Assembly (NCBI RefSeq): GCF_003473295.1
Contig: NZ_QRMP01000001.1
Coordinates: 62,001-126,000, forward strand
Reading direction: 5' to 3'
Source: Parabacteroides sp. AM08-6
GTDB taxonomy: Bacteria > Bacteroidota > Bacteroidia > Bacteroidales > Tannerellaceae
DNA: 64,000 nucleotides
Shown here: piece after piece, positions 28,441 to 37,671 of the stretch
Layout of the letters: the number at the start of each line of letters is the position of its first letter
Numbering within the stretch: the stretch's first letter is position 1
Program-made: the position numbers and the translations under genes
Notes under the pieces: model-generated
Told to the model about the DNA's origin: nothing
The model's input: the letters and a program-made list of their open reading frames with translations, nothing else
Database searches by the model: none

Positions 28441-28824
28441 ATGAAAGAATCTGTGCGCATCATCCGTTTTATTTTGGTAGGTACGCTTAATGCACTTATT
28501 GCTGCTTTGGTTATCTGGCTGATGATGGAAGAGTTGGACTGTAATTATATAGCCTCTAATATTACGGCTTACATAGTTGCACAGATTAATAATTTCTTTT
28601 GGAGTAAATATTGGATATTTACTTCTAATGCAGGGAAATTCCAACGTGAGATACCTTTGTTTTTGCTTGCTTTCGGTTGTGCTTACGGAGCCCAGTTCTT
28701 GGCACTCCTATTGATGGTGGAAGGATTGGATTTGAATGAGTATCTGGCTCAATTTCTCGGTCTGTTTGTGTATGGAGCTGTTAATTTCTTAATGAACAAA
28801 AAGGTTACTTTTTTACGTCGTTGA
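28441..28824 (+). CDS. GtrA-family membrane protein
   Basis: 127 aa from ATG 28441 (a GTG at 28432 is in frame and less likely). Four transmembrane helices. FILVGTLNALIAALVIWLMM and NNFFWSKYWIFTS are the GtrA signature, and NFLMNKKVTFLRR ends it. GtrA proteins are thought to help flip or move polyprenyl-linked sugars for glycosylation of surface polymers. No glycosyltransferase gene is adjacent (the polyprenyl-phosphate mannosyltransferase is at 50512), so the partner is not known. Confidence 0.85.
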   Translation: MKESVRIIRFILVGTLNALIAALVIWLMMEELDCNYIASNITAYIVAQINNFFWSKYWIFTSNAGKFQREIPLFLLAFGCAYGAQFLALLLMVEGLDLNEYLAQFLGLFVYGAVNFLMNKKVTFLRR

Positions 28825-28852
28825 CCCGGTTTTTAAGATTGCGGGATGTCTA

Positions 28853-29587
28853 TTAATTATGGATGGGAAGCCTTTCCCATAAATAGGGCGGTATCATTTT
28901 CCAGAAGAAGACTAAAATAGCATAACGCCAGTCAATAATTACACGACGCTTTTTACGGGTAAGTGCTTGTACGATTTTACGGGCTACGTAATCGGGGGAC
29001 ATTAATAATGGATAATGGTCGTTTTTCAATAAATCCGTTTTCACGAATCCAGGACGGATGTCGGTAAATGTTATAGAGTGTTTTTCCATCTTTGCCAACT
29101 GCGCAATTGCATCTATATAAGTGTTTTGAAAGCGTTTCGTTGCTGAATAGGAAGGTGCTGCGCCTAATCCTTTGGTCCCGGCTATGGAACTGATAACAGC
29201 TAAGTGGCCTCTGCCTTGTTTGGCGAAATAATGGTAAGCTGCCGTTACCATACGCGTGAAACCGAGGGCATTTGTTTCGATTGTAGATAATTCCGTAGCA
29301 GGGTTTAATTCCCTGTTCTGACTACCGATACCGGAGCATAACAGGAATATATCCATTCCTCCTGTTTGTTCGATGAGAGTCTGTAGTTCTTCGGTAGAAT
29401 TTGGTCGTGTGATGTCTATTTGGCGAGCTTCGGTTTGCTCCGGAGCTTGTGCGGCAAGTTCTTTCAATTTTTCGAAGCGACGCCCGGCAATGCCTACTTT
29501 CCAACCTTTTTGTTGGTAAATACGGGCTATTTCGTAACCGATGCCCGATGTTGCTCCTATTATAATGATTCTTTGTACAGTTTCCAT
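28853..29587 (-). CDS. Short-chain dehydrogenase/reductase
   Basis: 244 aa NAD(P)-dependent oxidoreductase of unknown substrate. Rossmann motif IIIGATSGIGYEIA (Gly11-Gly17), AGRR at 34-37 suggesting NADP preference, and ICSG-type LLCSGIG near 84. The catalytic set is Ser134, Tyr147 and Lys151 (PSYSATK). The C-terminal 45 residues (VARKIVQALTRKKRRVIIDW, then hydrophobic and a final LWERLPIHN) form a short membrane-associated tail seen in many Bacteroidales homologues. Convergent with gtrA. A -7-like TATATTTG at 29658-29651 may be its promoter. Confidence 0.85.
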   Translation of the reverse strand: METVQRIIIIGATSGIGYEIARIYQQKGWKVGIAGRRFEKLKELAAQAPEQTEARQIDITRPNSTEELQTLIEQTGGMDIFLLCSGIGSQNRELNPATELSTIETNALGFTRMVTAAYHYFAKQGRGHLAVISSIAGTKGLGAAPSYSATKRFQNTYIDAIAQLAKMEKHSITFTDIRPGFVKTDLLKNDHYPLLMSPDYVARKIVQALTRKKRRVIIDWRYAILVFFWKMIPPYLWERLPIHN

Positions 29588-29793
29588 ACGTTATTTATTA
29601 ACAAAGAACTGATTGTTTCTGTTTTAAATAATTCGATTTGTTCCAGTAGACAAATATACAACAAAAACATGTTTTTGAAAGTAGTTCTTTTGCGAAAAAG
29701 AAAAAGACAGACAGTTTATCTGGCAGAATAATTGGTTTGTAAAACAGAAAGTTATATCTTCGCAAACTGTTAACAAACGATAGTTGTGGAAAA

Positions 29794-32211
29794 ATGAAAA
29801 AGTGTTTTTATCTCATTATGACCTTATTGTGTTTTACCAGTTCTATTATGGCTGCTCCTTCTTTTCGTATAAAAGGAAAAATTGTGGATGCTAGTACTAG
29901 TAAACCAATCGATGTGGCGGATGTGCTTCTCTTTCAGAAAGGGAGTACAGATCCTGTGTATAATACTTTGCCCGAAGAGGATGGCTCCTTCGCCATTCCT
30001 GATGTAAAAGATGGGGAGTATAGTTTATTGATTCGACAAATAGGATATGACCTCTATTCGAAGCAGGGTATCGTATTAACCGCTTCTTCTCCTATGCTCG
30101 ATTTAGGAACAATAGCGATGAAGCCGCTCGAAATCGGTTTGTCCGAAGTAGAAGTGGTGGCGCAAAAGAAGCAAGTCATCTATAAGTTAGACAAGAAGGT
30201 CATCGAAGCTTCTTCCAGTTTGTTGGCGGGGGGAGGATCGGCCGTGGATATCTTGGAGAATACTCCTTCTATCCGGGTAGATGCCGAAGGCGAAGTAACT
30301 TTCCGTGGAAGTAGCGGTTTTGCTGTTTATGTAGATGGAAAACCGAGTGTGTTCAGTGGCACACAAGCTCTGGAGCAAATACCTTCCAGCCATATTGAGA
30401 ATATCGAAATTATCACAACCCCTTCTGCTCGTCATGATACGGGAGGAGATGTGGGAATTATCAATATCATCACAAAGAAACATAGTCAACATGGGTTCAG
30501 CGGTATGGTAAATCTGACCGGTAGTACATTCTTGTCGCGTGGTATAGATTTTCTGCTGACGCAACAAAACAAGGCTTCACGTTGGTATGTGGGGGGAAGT
30601 TGGAATGACCGTTTGCGTAAAAGTCATTTCGAACAGGAGAAAACGACTATTGTAGCTGATACTGCTACAACCTCCCATTCTAAAGGACCTCGCGAAAGTA
30701 ATAATCGGGATTATTCCCTGAAAGCTGGTTGGAGCTACGCTTTGCCCAAGACAACCTTGAGCGCCGATGTACAGGGGGGCTATGGCGGACGTTTGCGTAA
30801 TGGAGATTTGGACTATACGGAAGTTCGTTCGGCAAAAGGAACCGAATTTGAAAAAGGCGATTATTATAGTCGTGACGATTACGATTTGCATGAAACTTAT
30901 TTTCAGGGAACTATAGCGGCCGATCATAAATTTAATGACCGCGGGCATCAGTTAAGTGCCAGTTTCTATCTGAAATACGGAGGTAATGCCATGGAGTATT
31001 TTCAAAGTGACCTGTATAATAAAAATAATGAACGTGAACAGGGTCATCGTGCCTGGGAAGATGAGCATCGTTGGACTGTCCGTGGTAATGTAGATTATGT
31101 CTATCCATATAGTAAGACCGGACGCCTGGAAAGTGGTTACCAGTATTTTTCCTATCTCGAAGATGGCGATTACAGCATGCAGTTCTGGAATCCGGAGAAA
31201 AAAGAGTTTTATTGGCGTGAGGATATTTATAATACATTTTATTTCCAGCACGGTATCAATTCTATTTATGCAATTGTTGCCGACAGTTATAAGGCATTCG
31301 ATTTTCAGGCCGGTGTAAGAGGGGAACATACTCACCGTGTATTACGCAGTTCGATACCTGGTAAAGACCGTACTTATAACAAGTTCGAGTTTTTCCCGTC
31401 TGTGCATCTGGGATATAATTTCCCGAAGGAACATAAGTTGATGGCATCTTATTCCCGTCGTATCACCCGTCCCGAACTGTTCTTTATGGAGCCGTACATC
31501 ACATATCGCGATTATTATTCGGCAGAAATCGGCAATCCGGATATCCGTTCGGAATATATCAACTCTTTTGAACTGAATTATAAAAAGAATATCGGTGAAC
31601 ATACTTTATCGGCTACTGTTTTCCATCGTAGCCGTAAAGATAAGATTGAACGTCTGCGCGTTCCTTATGAAGCAGGTGTGACACTGGATTCGATGGCCAA
31701 TGTGGGGCATGATTATTCCACTGGTCTTGAATTGAGCGGACAGCTTCAACTGACTCGTTGGTGGAGTACCACATTGAACGGCAGCTTGTATCATTATAAA
31801 GTGAAAAACCAGTATAAGCTGGATGGAAAGAATGAGACCAGTACCAATTACGATATTGTATGGAACAATGGTTTTGATGTCCTTAAAAATACTCGTGTCC
31901 AGCTGGATGGAAACTTTGTCGGTCCGTCTGTTACAACTCAAGGTCGTACGGATGCATTCTGGTATGTGAATCTGGCTGTTCGTCAACAATTGATGAATCG
32001 GAAACTTTCGGCTACATTGGCTTTCCGTGATGTGTTTAATTCTGCTCGGTATATAAGTAATATCACGACTTCCAATTTACAGTCGATTACCCATATTCGT
32101 CCTAACTATCCGTTGATAACGCTGACTTTGAGTTATACATTCAATAACTTTAAAACTAAGAGTTCTCAAAATAAAGAGAATCATGATTTGTTTGAAGGAA
32201 CAAACCATTAA
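29794..32211 (+). CDS. Outer-membrane beta-barrel protein (OMP_b-brl_3, TonB-receptor-like)
   Basis: 805 aa. Signal peptide MKKCFYLIMTLLCFTSSIMA. Residues 24-110 form a carboxypeptidase-regulatory-like domain (FRIKGKIVDASTSKPIDVAD). A plug-like region follows (SAVDILENTPSIRVDAEGEV, FRGSSGFAVYVDGKPS, HIENIEIITTPSARHDTGGD). The rest is a beta-barrel of the OMP_b-brl_3 type (PF14905). It is not a SusC: no SusD neighbour and no SusC-specific start. Genes for a LytS-type kinase and LytTR regulator follow, so regulation by or together with that system is plausible. Substrate unknown; protein or peptide-responsive stress roles are sometimes proposed for the family. Confidence 0.86.
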   Translation: MKKCFYLIMTLLCFTSSIMAAPSFRIKGKIVDASTSKPIDVADVLLFQKGSTDPVYNTLPEEDGSFAIPDVKDGEYSLLIRQIGYDLYSKQGIVLTASSPMLDLGTIAMKPLEIGLSEVEVVAQKKQVIYKLDKKVIEASSSLLAGGGSAVDILENTPSIRVDAEGEVTFRGSSGFAVYVDGKPSVFSGTQALEQIPSSHIENIEIITTPSARHDTGGDVGIINIITKKHSQHGFSGMVNLTGSTFLSRGIDFLLTQQNKASRWYVGGSWNDRLRKSHFEQEKTTIVADTATTSHSKGPRESNNRDYSLKAGWSYALPKTTLSADVQGGYGGRLRNGDLDYTEVRSAKGTEFEKGDYYSRDDYDLHETYFQGTIAADHKFNDRGHQLSASFYLKYGGNAMEYFQSDLYNKNNEREQGHRAWEDEHRWTVRGNVDYVYPYSKTGRLESGYQYFSYLEDGDYSMQFWNPEKKEFYWREDIYNTFYFQHGINSIYAIVADSYKAFDFQAGVRGEHTHRVLRSSIPGKDRTYNKFEFFPSVHLGYNFPKEHKLMASYSRRITRPELFFMEPYITYRDYYSAEIGNPDIRSEYINSFELNYKKNIGEHTLSATVFHRSRKDKIERLRVPYEAGVTLDSMANVGHDYSTGLELSGQLQLTRWWSTTLNGSLYHYKVKNQYKLDGKNETSTNYDIVWNNGFDVLKNTRVQLDGNFVGPSVTTQGRTDAFWYVNLAVRQQLMNRKLSATLAFRDVFNSARYISNITTSNLQSITHIRPNYPLITLTLSYTFNNFKTKSSQNKENHDLFEGTNH

Positions 32212-32360
32212 TGCCTCTTTTATTCCGTAGAAATGTTATTTTTCATGTCTTGAAGTAACATTTGTTTCGGGTTTACGGATAGTTTCCGTGTTTTTCTTGA
32301 ATATTTTACTATTTTTGGCGGTGATATTATTTCAATAGGTTAGTATATAAACTCTATTTT

Positions 32361-34421
32361 ATGAAAAAGGTACACATCCTTGGGATATTAACCGCCATTT
32401 TGTTAATGTTAATATTCTCTTGTAGCAAATCTGTTACGAAGGATGCTGATATTCAGTATATCCCGAAAGGAGATAGTATTTATATGAAGGCTCAGGATAC
32501 TCTTTTATCCAATCCGCTCGTTGCTCGGCAGATGCTGGAAAAGGAGATGCGAATGCGCTCTGTAAGCGACAGTACGGAATGGTATTTCCTATATAGCCTT
32601 TATATAAAAACATTCTACTTTACTTCCGAAATTGATACCATCCCGCAGTTATGCCGTAGAGTTGAACAATATTGCGACCGGAAGCCGGTTCTGTCGCCAC
32701 GCGAACATTACCTGATGGCGGAAATGTACAATATACAAGGTAATGCCTTCACTTTGATAAGCAACAACGATACTGCCGTTTGTTTTTATAAAAAAATGCT
32801 CGAACATGCCCGTTTGTCTCGAAACAACCGGCTTCTTATTAATGTTTACAACAATTTGGCAAATGCCTACGTGAGAGGTGGTCATTACGTAGAAGGTTCC
32901 TCGTATTATCGGCAAGCTCTTTTTATAGCCGATTCTTTGAAGCAAGAGGCTGGAAATATTATCTCTCTCTATACCGGGCTTGGACAAACTTATCTGGAAT
33001 TGAGGGATTACGAGTCGGCGCATCATTATTACGACCTGGCTTATCAACGGTATGACGAAATGGACCTGAATAACAAATTCATCTATTTTACAAACATGGG
33101 AAGTCTTTGTTATTTTGAGGAAAACTATCCTGTTGCGCTCGAAAATTTCAAACAAGCTTATCAGTTGGTCAGTCCTTACCCGGAATTGCAGTACGAACAT
33201 AATGTGTGTGCTATTAATATGGGTGAATTATATTTGTTAATGGGAAAGACTGATTCCGCCCACCACTATTTGTATAAGAGCTATGACTATTTCAAATCCG
33301 TTCATAACGAAACTGCTATTTATCATACGGAAACCCAAATGCTGAAACTGGCACTGGAAGAAAAAAATATTGAGAGGGCTACTCAAATACTAAAAACTTC
33401 GCTCGATACACATTATACGGAACCTCGTATGATAAATATCCGTAATAAATACCTGCAAGATTATTACGAAAAAACAGGTGATTACCGTAAGGCTTATCAG
33501 TATCTGAAAGAAAATGTGCAACTGGATGACTCAACCCGCAACGAACGTATCAAAATGCGTGTTGCCGAAATAGACCTCCGTTACAAACAAGATACGACAT
33601 TGATGAAACAGACGATTTTTATTCAACAACAACGAAGTGATATGCAATCGTTACAATTGAGCTTTTTCATCTGGATTGTCGTATCTCTTCTCATTCTTGT
33701 TACAACAGCCTTTCTTTATTTTTATCAAAAGAAACGGTATGCTTATGTGAAGATGCAGCACAGAAATAAGATTATCGAATTGCGTATGGAAAGCATTCGC
33801 AACCGGATTTCACCACATTTTATTTTCAATACGCTGAATCGTGTAATCAGTAATTATAAGGAAACGGACAACGAGTATAAGGAACTTTATAACTTGTTGA
33901 AAATTATGAGGTTAAATTTGTGTCTGACCGAAAAACTTTGTGTATCGTTAGATGAAGAGCTCGACTTTGTCCGGACATATCTGGAACTGGAGAAACAACG
34001 CTTCGATTCGTCCCTGCACATTCATATAGATATCGATTCGGAAATAGACACTTCTCAATTTTTGCTTCCTTCTATGATGATACAAATTCCGGTCGAAAAT
34101 GCACTTAAACATGGTTTGCGAAGTAAAGAAGGAAAGAAAATATTAGAGATTTCCGTTCATAAGGATAAAAATGAAACTTGGATTTGCATTGAGGATAATG
34201 GATGCGGATTCGGAATTCACATAGGGCAACAAGACACACAAAGTACGGGTATCGGCCTGAAGGTTCTTAATCAAATTATCCAGCTATTGAATTCAGGTAA
34301 CGATGTCCCCATCTGTTTGTATATAGAAAGAAGTTTGCATGGAACCCCGGAATATCCGGGCTGCCTTATAAAATTTGTTATTCCGGACAACTATTCTTAC
34401 GTTCTTACGGATGAAAAATAA
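32361..34421 (+). CDS. TPR-containing LytS-type sensor histidine kinase
   Basis: 686 aa. Lipoprotein-like or anchor N-terminus (HILGILTAILLMLIFSC), then about 390 residues of TPR repeats in the periplasm (for example LLINVYNNLANAYVRGGHYV, NIISLYTGLGQTYLELRDYE, FIYFTNMGSLCYFEENYP). One transmembrane helix follows near residues 434-455 (FFIWIVVSLLILVTTAFLYF). The His_kinase domain (PF06580) has RISPHFIFNTLNRV with the phospho-accepting His486. IPVENALKHGL is the N box and CIEDNGCGFG the G box. It pairs with the LytTR regulator 125 bp downstream. The stimulus is unknown; a TPR sensor suggests protein or peptide contact. Confidence 0.9.
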   Translation: MKKVHILGILTAILLMLIFSCSKSVTKDADIQYIPKGDSIYMKAQDTLLSNPLVARQMLEKEMRMRSVSDSTEWYFLYSLYIKTFYFTSEIDTIPQLCRRVEQYCDRKPVLSPREHYLMAEMYNIQGNAFTLISNNDTAVCFYKKMLEHARLSRNNRLLINVYNNLANAYVRGGHYVEGSSYYRQALFIADSLKQEAGNIISLYTGLGQTYLELRDYESAHHYYDLAYQRYDEMDLNNKFIYFTNMGSLCYFEENYPVALENFKQAYQLVSPYPELQYEHNVCAINMGELYLLMGKTDSAHHYLYKSYDYFKSVHNETAIYHTETQMLKLALEEKNIERATQILKTSLDTHYTEPRMINIRNKYLQDYYEKTGDYRKAYQYLKENVQLDDSTRNERIKMRVAEIDLRYKQDTTLMKQTIFIQQQRSDMQSLQLSFFIWIVVSLLILVTTAFLYFYQKKRYAYVKMQHRNKIIELRMESIRNRISPHFIFNTLNRVISNYKETDNEYKELYNLLKIMRLNLCLTEKLCVSLDEELDFVRTYLELEKQRFDSSLHIHIDIDSEIDTSQFLLPSMMIQIPVENALKHGLRSKEGKKILEISVHKDKNETWICIEDNGCGFGIHIGQQDTQSTGIGLKVLNQIIQLLNSGNDVPICLYIERSLHGTPEYPGCLIKFVIPDNYSYVLTDEK

Positions 34422-34546
34422 TCCGTTTAATCCTATTTTTCGGCCGGATGTACAGAAAAAATAAATAATAACCACATAAAAGGTTATACAAAGCAGAGAA
34501 AGTCTACGCAAATATTAAATTTGTAAAAAAGAGTGAGAGAAGGTTT

Positions 34547-35323
34547 ATGAAAAATATCTACAAAATAGTCATTATAGACGATGATGAGCTAGCTATCGAT
34601 AATCTTGTTTTCGAGCTTAAAATGTATGCTCATATTAAAGTCGAAGGAATTGCTAAGAACGGAGTTACAGGAAAAAGATTAATTTTTAAGACGATGCCGG
34701 ATTTGGTGTTTCTGGATGTCGAGTTGCCGGATATGAAAGGTCCGGAACTACTTTCGTTAATCCGGCACGATGTAAGCTGGAATATGCAGGTCGTTTTTTA
34801 TACGGCTTACAATAAATATATGTTGGATGCTATCCGTGGCTCCGCTTTCGATTACCTGTTAAAACCTATCGATAAAAATGAACTCTCGAAAATGTTGAAG
34901 CGTTTTGACGAAAAGACAATGGAGGAACAGCAAACACAAAACATACCTTTCCATGTCCAGTTGCGTAGTTTATCACCGTTGGAACAGACGATAATTCTTC
35001 CTTCACCCACCAACGACTTGCAGTTTCTGCGCCCGGAAAATATCGGTTTTTTCAAATATAACTCGGAACATAAGCAGTGGGAAGTTTATTTGAATAATAC
35101 ATCAACTCCTACTGCACTGAAAAAGAACTTGACCGCAGATCAACTTCTTAGTTCTTCTCCGTCGTTCGTACAAATTCATCAATCTTATATTATTAACATC
35201 AATTACCTGGTTATGATTAAGGATAAAAAATGTGTATTTTATCCCCCATTCGAACATATACGGGATTTACAAATATCGAAATTGTATATGAAAAAATTAC
35301 AAGAACGCTTTCTGATGTTTTGA
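34547..35323 (+). CDS. LytTR-family response regulator
   Basis: 258 aa. Receiver domain 1-120 with the acidic pair IIDDDELAIDN, phospho-acceptor Asp57 in VFLDVELPDMKG, Thr85 in FYTAYN and Lys106 in DYLLKPID. The LytTR DNA-binding domain is at about 150-255 (NIGFFKYNSEHKQWEVYLNN, FVQIHQSYIININYLVMIKD). Partner of the sensor kinase immediately upstream, and the usual pairing in Bacteroidota. Its targets are not known; the beta-barrel gene at 29794 and the palindromes near 37387-37566 are candidates to test. A terminator follows at once. Confidence 0.93.
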   Translation: MKNIYKIVIIDDDELAIDNLVFELKMYAHIKVEGIAKNGVTGKRLIFKTMPDLVFLDVELPDMKGPELLSLIRHDVSWNMQVVFYTAYNKYMLDAIRGSAFDYLLKPIDKNELSKMLKRFDEKTMEEQQTQNIPFHVQLRSLSPLEQTIILPSPTNDLQFLRPENIGFFKYNSEHKQWEVYLNNTSTPTALKKNLTADQLLSSSPSFVQIHQSYIININYLVMIKDKKCVFYPPFEHIRDLQISKLYMKKLQERFLMF

Positions 35324-35324
35324 G

Positions 35325-35362
35325 CGTTACTTTTAAGTAATTTCAAAAGTAACGGGTCTTTT
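35325..35362. terminator. Terminator between the LytTR gene and GH127 gene
   Basis: Perfect 10-bp repeat CGTTACTTTT (35325-35334) / AAAAGTAACG (35345-35354) then a T-rich stretch. Serves convergent genes. Confidence 0.8.
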
Positions 35363-35365
35363 TAT

Positions 35366-37237
35366 TTAATAAGGTTTGTATGGAGAATTCATCACGTTTA
35401 ACGTTTTGGGAAGCCAGACACGGTATCGTTGCAACTTATCCCAAGTATTTCCGGCTGAAGCGAAGTCACAGAAATGAATTTGACGGGGGGTACGGTCACC
35501 TTCCAAATCCGTACCTAAAATCATTGGGGCTGTAAATGCCAGCCAAGCAAAAGCCGGGACTTCCACGGGTGTCAATTCTACAAAACCATCTTTGCTTACA
35601 ATGACGGATGTTTCGTCTACAAAACCATCGTTAAAACGACTGTCACGCGCTAATACCAAAGGACCGCGAACAATTGCCTGGGCCTGGTTTTGTTCAATCA
35701 GGCGGGCACGCAAATCTAATTGGAGAGTTATCTTATCTCCTTTTTTCCATTTGCGGGTAACCGGAAAATAGCAGCCTTGCAATACGCCTTTTTCTGCTTG
35801 TCCGTTTATAGTCACTTCTGCGATTGTACTCCAAGCCGGTATGCGTAATGCAATTGTACAGACTGTTTCCTTTACAGGGCTGACCTCCAATTCTATTTTA
35901 TCTGTGGCCGGATAGTCAGTCAGCTGTTTTAAAGAAATTTCTTTTTTACCCGGCAAGACAATCTCGGCTTCTGACGGAGCATAAAAATTCACATTGATGC
36001 GAGCTTCTTTCACCTGATAAGCAAATTGTGGTATCATGGCGAAAGCACGAGGGCCGTTTGCATTGCAACAATTAATGTGCATACCACATTGTTCTTCCCC
36101 TTCATGACGCCAACCTTCCAATGGACTATATTTGGCAATTTGCGAAGCATCGGCTTTCAAAGATGCCATCAACGCATTATAAATGGTTTTTTCCATATAG
36201 TCGGCATACAATGAATTTCCTGTCATCTGGAGTAAACGGTTACAAAGCTGCATCCAAGTAAAAGTAACACACGTCTCCATCGTATGATAAGTGGGTTGTG
36301 TTTGTCTGTCGTGTCCTCCATACCAACATTCGAAAGCACTTCCTGAACCGGCAATGTTGATTTCCTCTCGAATAATATGTCCAACCGTTTTCTCGACAAC
36401 GGTGAGATATAATGGATTGCCTGTCACCTTGTAAAGTTCCAGCAACCCTTCATAACATGACATCATCTCGTAAGCCTTTTGTCCGTTTTCACGTGAAAAC
36501 CAACTTTCCGGATGTGGAAAACGGTTGGCTACAGGAATGTCGGCGATTGCTTTGCTGATTAATTGCGGCCCTTCCGGTGTTTCCCATTGTTCTGCAATAT
36601 AGTTGGCAAAATCCAAATACCGTTGCTCTTTTGTACGGTTATACAAGTACATCACCGGCTCCAAAATGGAAGAACTCGGCATACCAACATAATTACCGGT
36701 TGTTACAATATTTACTTTTTGAGGACCTACCTGTGTCATCAGATGATCAATCACTCGGCAAGCAGCATCAAGTGCTTTTTTGTCGCCGGAAAGGTCGTAC
36801 CAGGCAATTAATCCTAATGAAGTATATTTACGTCCCCAAATATCCCATTGTTGCAATTGATATTCCGGAGCATAATTCCCGATATAACCATTTTCCTGCT
36901 GTGTTGCCATTAATGATTCTGCAGCGTCGCTGATAATTTTATAAAGTTCCGCATCCTGATTATAACGATAGGAGGCGATAGCTCCTTGAATCCATTTACC
37001 CCAAAACTCACTTTGCCAAAGATTTTTCTCTTCATGATGGCGGAATGGTTCAACTAAATGTTCCACATCCTGCGCTTTTACACGATGTTCGATACAATCG
37101 TCAATACGGTTGCCTATATAACCGGATATCTTTACGTGTTTGACGGATGAAGTACTATTATTTTGGGCTGTACCTGATAGTATACAAGAACAAAAGAAGA
37201 TAATCGAGAGACCTTTTACAACAGATGCGGCATTCAT
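35366..37237 (-). CDS. GH127-type (DUF1680) glycoside hydrolase
   Basis: 623 aa, exported (signal peptide, cleavage after SGTAQ). DUF1680 fold: an alpha/alpha barrel at about 50-420 and a C-terminal beta domain. Diagnostic segments are TMETCVTFTWMQLCNRLLQ and GMHINCCNANGPRAFAMIP. The Glu and clustered Cys match the zinc/cysteine active site of beta-L-arabinofuranosidases (GH127/GH146). EFWGKWIQGAIASYRYNQ and ESLMATQQENGYIG are other family landmarks. The likely action is release of terminal arabinofuranose or a related sugar from plant or host-associated glycan; specificity in this large family varies. It is monocistronic. A -7 element lies at 37276-37269 and several palindromes lie upstream. 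Confidence 0.86.
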   Translation of the reverse strand: MNAASVVKGLSIIFFCSCILSGTAQNNSTSSVKHVKISGYIGNRIDDCIEHRVKAQDVEHLVEPFRHHEEKNLWQSEFWGKWIQGAIASYRYNQDAELYKIISDAAESLMATQQENGYIGNYAPEYQLQQWDIWGRKYTSLGLIAWYDLSGDKKALDAACRVIDHLMTQVGPQKVNIVTTGNYVGMPSSSILEPVMYLYNRTKEQRYLDFANYIAEQWETPEGPQLISKAIADIPVANRFPHPESWFSRENGQKAYEMMSCYEGLLELYKVTGNPLYLTVVEKTVGHIIREEINIAGSGSAFECWYGGHDRQTQPTYHTMETCVTFTWMQLCNRLLQMTGNSLYADYMEKTIYNALMASLKADASQIAKYSPLEGWRHEGEEQCGMHINCCNANGPRAFAMIPQFAYQVKEARINVNFYAPSEAEIVLPGKKEISLKQLTDYPATDKIELEVSPVKETVCTIALRIPAWSTIAEVTINGQAEKGVLQGCYFPVTRKWKKGDKITLQLDLRARLIEQNQAQAIVRGPLVLARDSRFNDGFVDETSVIVSKDGFVELTPVEVPAFAWLAFTAPMILGTDLEGDRTPRQIHFCDFASAGNTWDKLQRYRVWLPKTLNVMNSPYKPY

Positions 37238-37268
37238 AATTTCACGATTTAAAAATTTTGTAGTTTTA

Positions 37269-37276
37269 CAAAGATA
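37269..37276 (-). promoter_or_regulatory. -7 element for the GH127 gene
   Basis: Leftward TATCTTTG is a consensus TAnnTTTG; no clear -33. Predicted leader about 25 nt. Confidence 0.5.
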
Positions 37277-37386
37277 AGAAAAGGACTGACTTCTATTCTT
37301 ATAAATTTGATATTTTAGTTACTAATTTTGCCAATAATAATTATCGGGTAGGCGGAACTGCTCCATAAAGAGTGTTAGGTATGTTT

Positions 37387-37450
37387 AGTGCCACAGTATT
37401 GGCACTGGAATGCCATCGGGGTGGCACTGCTGTGCCAATACTGTGGCACT
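37387..37450. repeat. Long perfect dyad, 18-bp arms
   Basis: AGTGCCACAGTATTGGCA (37387-37404) and TGCCAATACTGTGGCACT (37433-37450) are exact reverse complements around a 28-base spacer. The spacer itself repeats the GGCACTG / TGCC motif. No T-run on either side, so it is not a simple terminator. It lies 110-180 bp upstream of the GH127 promoter and could be an operator, recombination site or structured RNA. Confidence 0.75.
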
Positions 37451-37456
37451 CAGACA

Positions 37457-37568
37457 AGGTTGTATGTTAACGATTATCGTTGACTACTATCCGTCTTATA
37501 TATAAGTCAGGTTGACTCGGTTAAAACTAAAACATAATAAAGGTTTGTATGTTAACGATTTTCGTTGT
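37457..37568. repeat. Two direct repeats containing a 13-bp palindrome
   Basis: About 25 bases recur (AAGGTTGTATGTTAACGATT... and AAGGTTTGTATGTTAACGAT...), 85 bp apart. Each centres on AACGATTATCGTT (37469-37481, perfect palindrome) or AACGATTTTCGTT (37554-37566). The regular layout suggests paired regulator-binding sites. The rest of the 37277-37599 gap is AT-rich. Confidence 0.65.
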
Positions 37569-37599
37569 TAGTACTTTCCTACAAATACGGTATATGATA

Positions 37600-37647
37600 A
37601 AAAAAACGTTCCCAAGCTTAATAACTAGAGAGTTAAGCCTGGGAACG
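37600..37647 (-). terminator. Terminator of the small lipoprotein gene
   Basis: Leftward CGTTCCCAGGCTTAA (37647-37633) pairs with TTAAGCTTGGGAACG (37621-37607; one mismatch), followed by a run of seven T residues. Classic intrinsic terminator. Confidence 0.88.
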
Positions 37648-37671
37648 GGAGTTGGTAAATATATATTTGGG

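Noticed and set aside
29794..32211. SusC-type transporter call for the beta-barrel protein
   Set aside because: No SusD follows and the barrel matches OMP_b-brl_3, not SusC.
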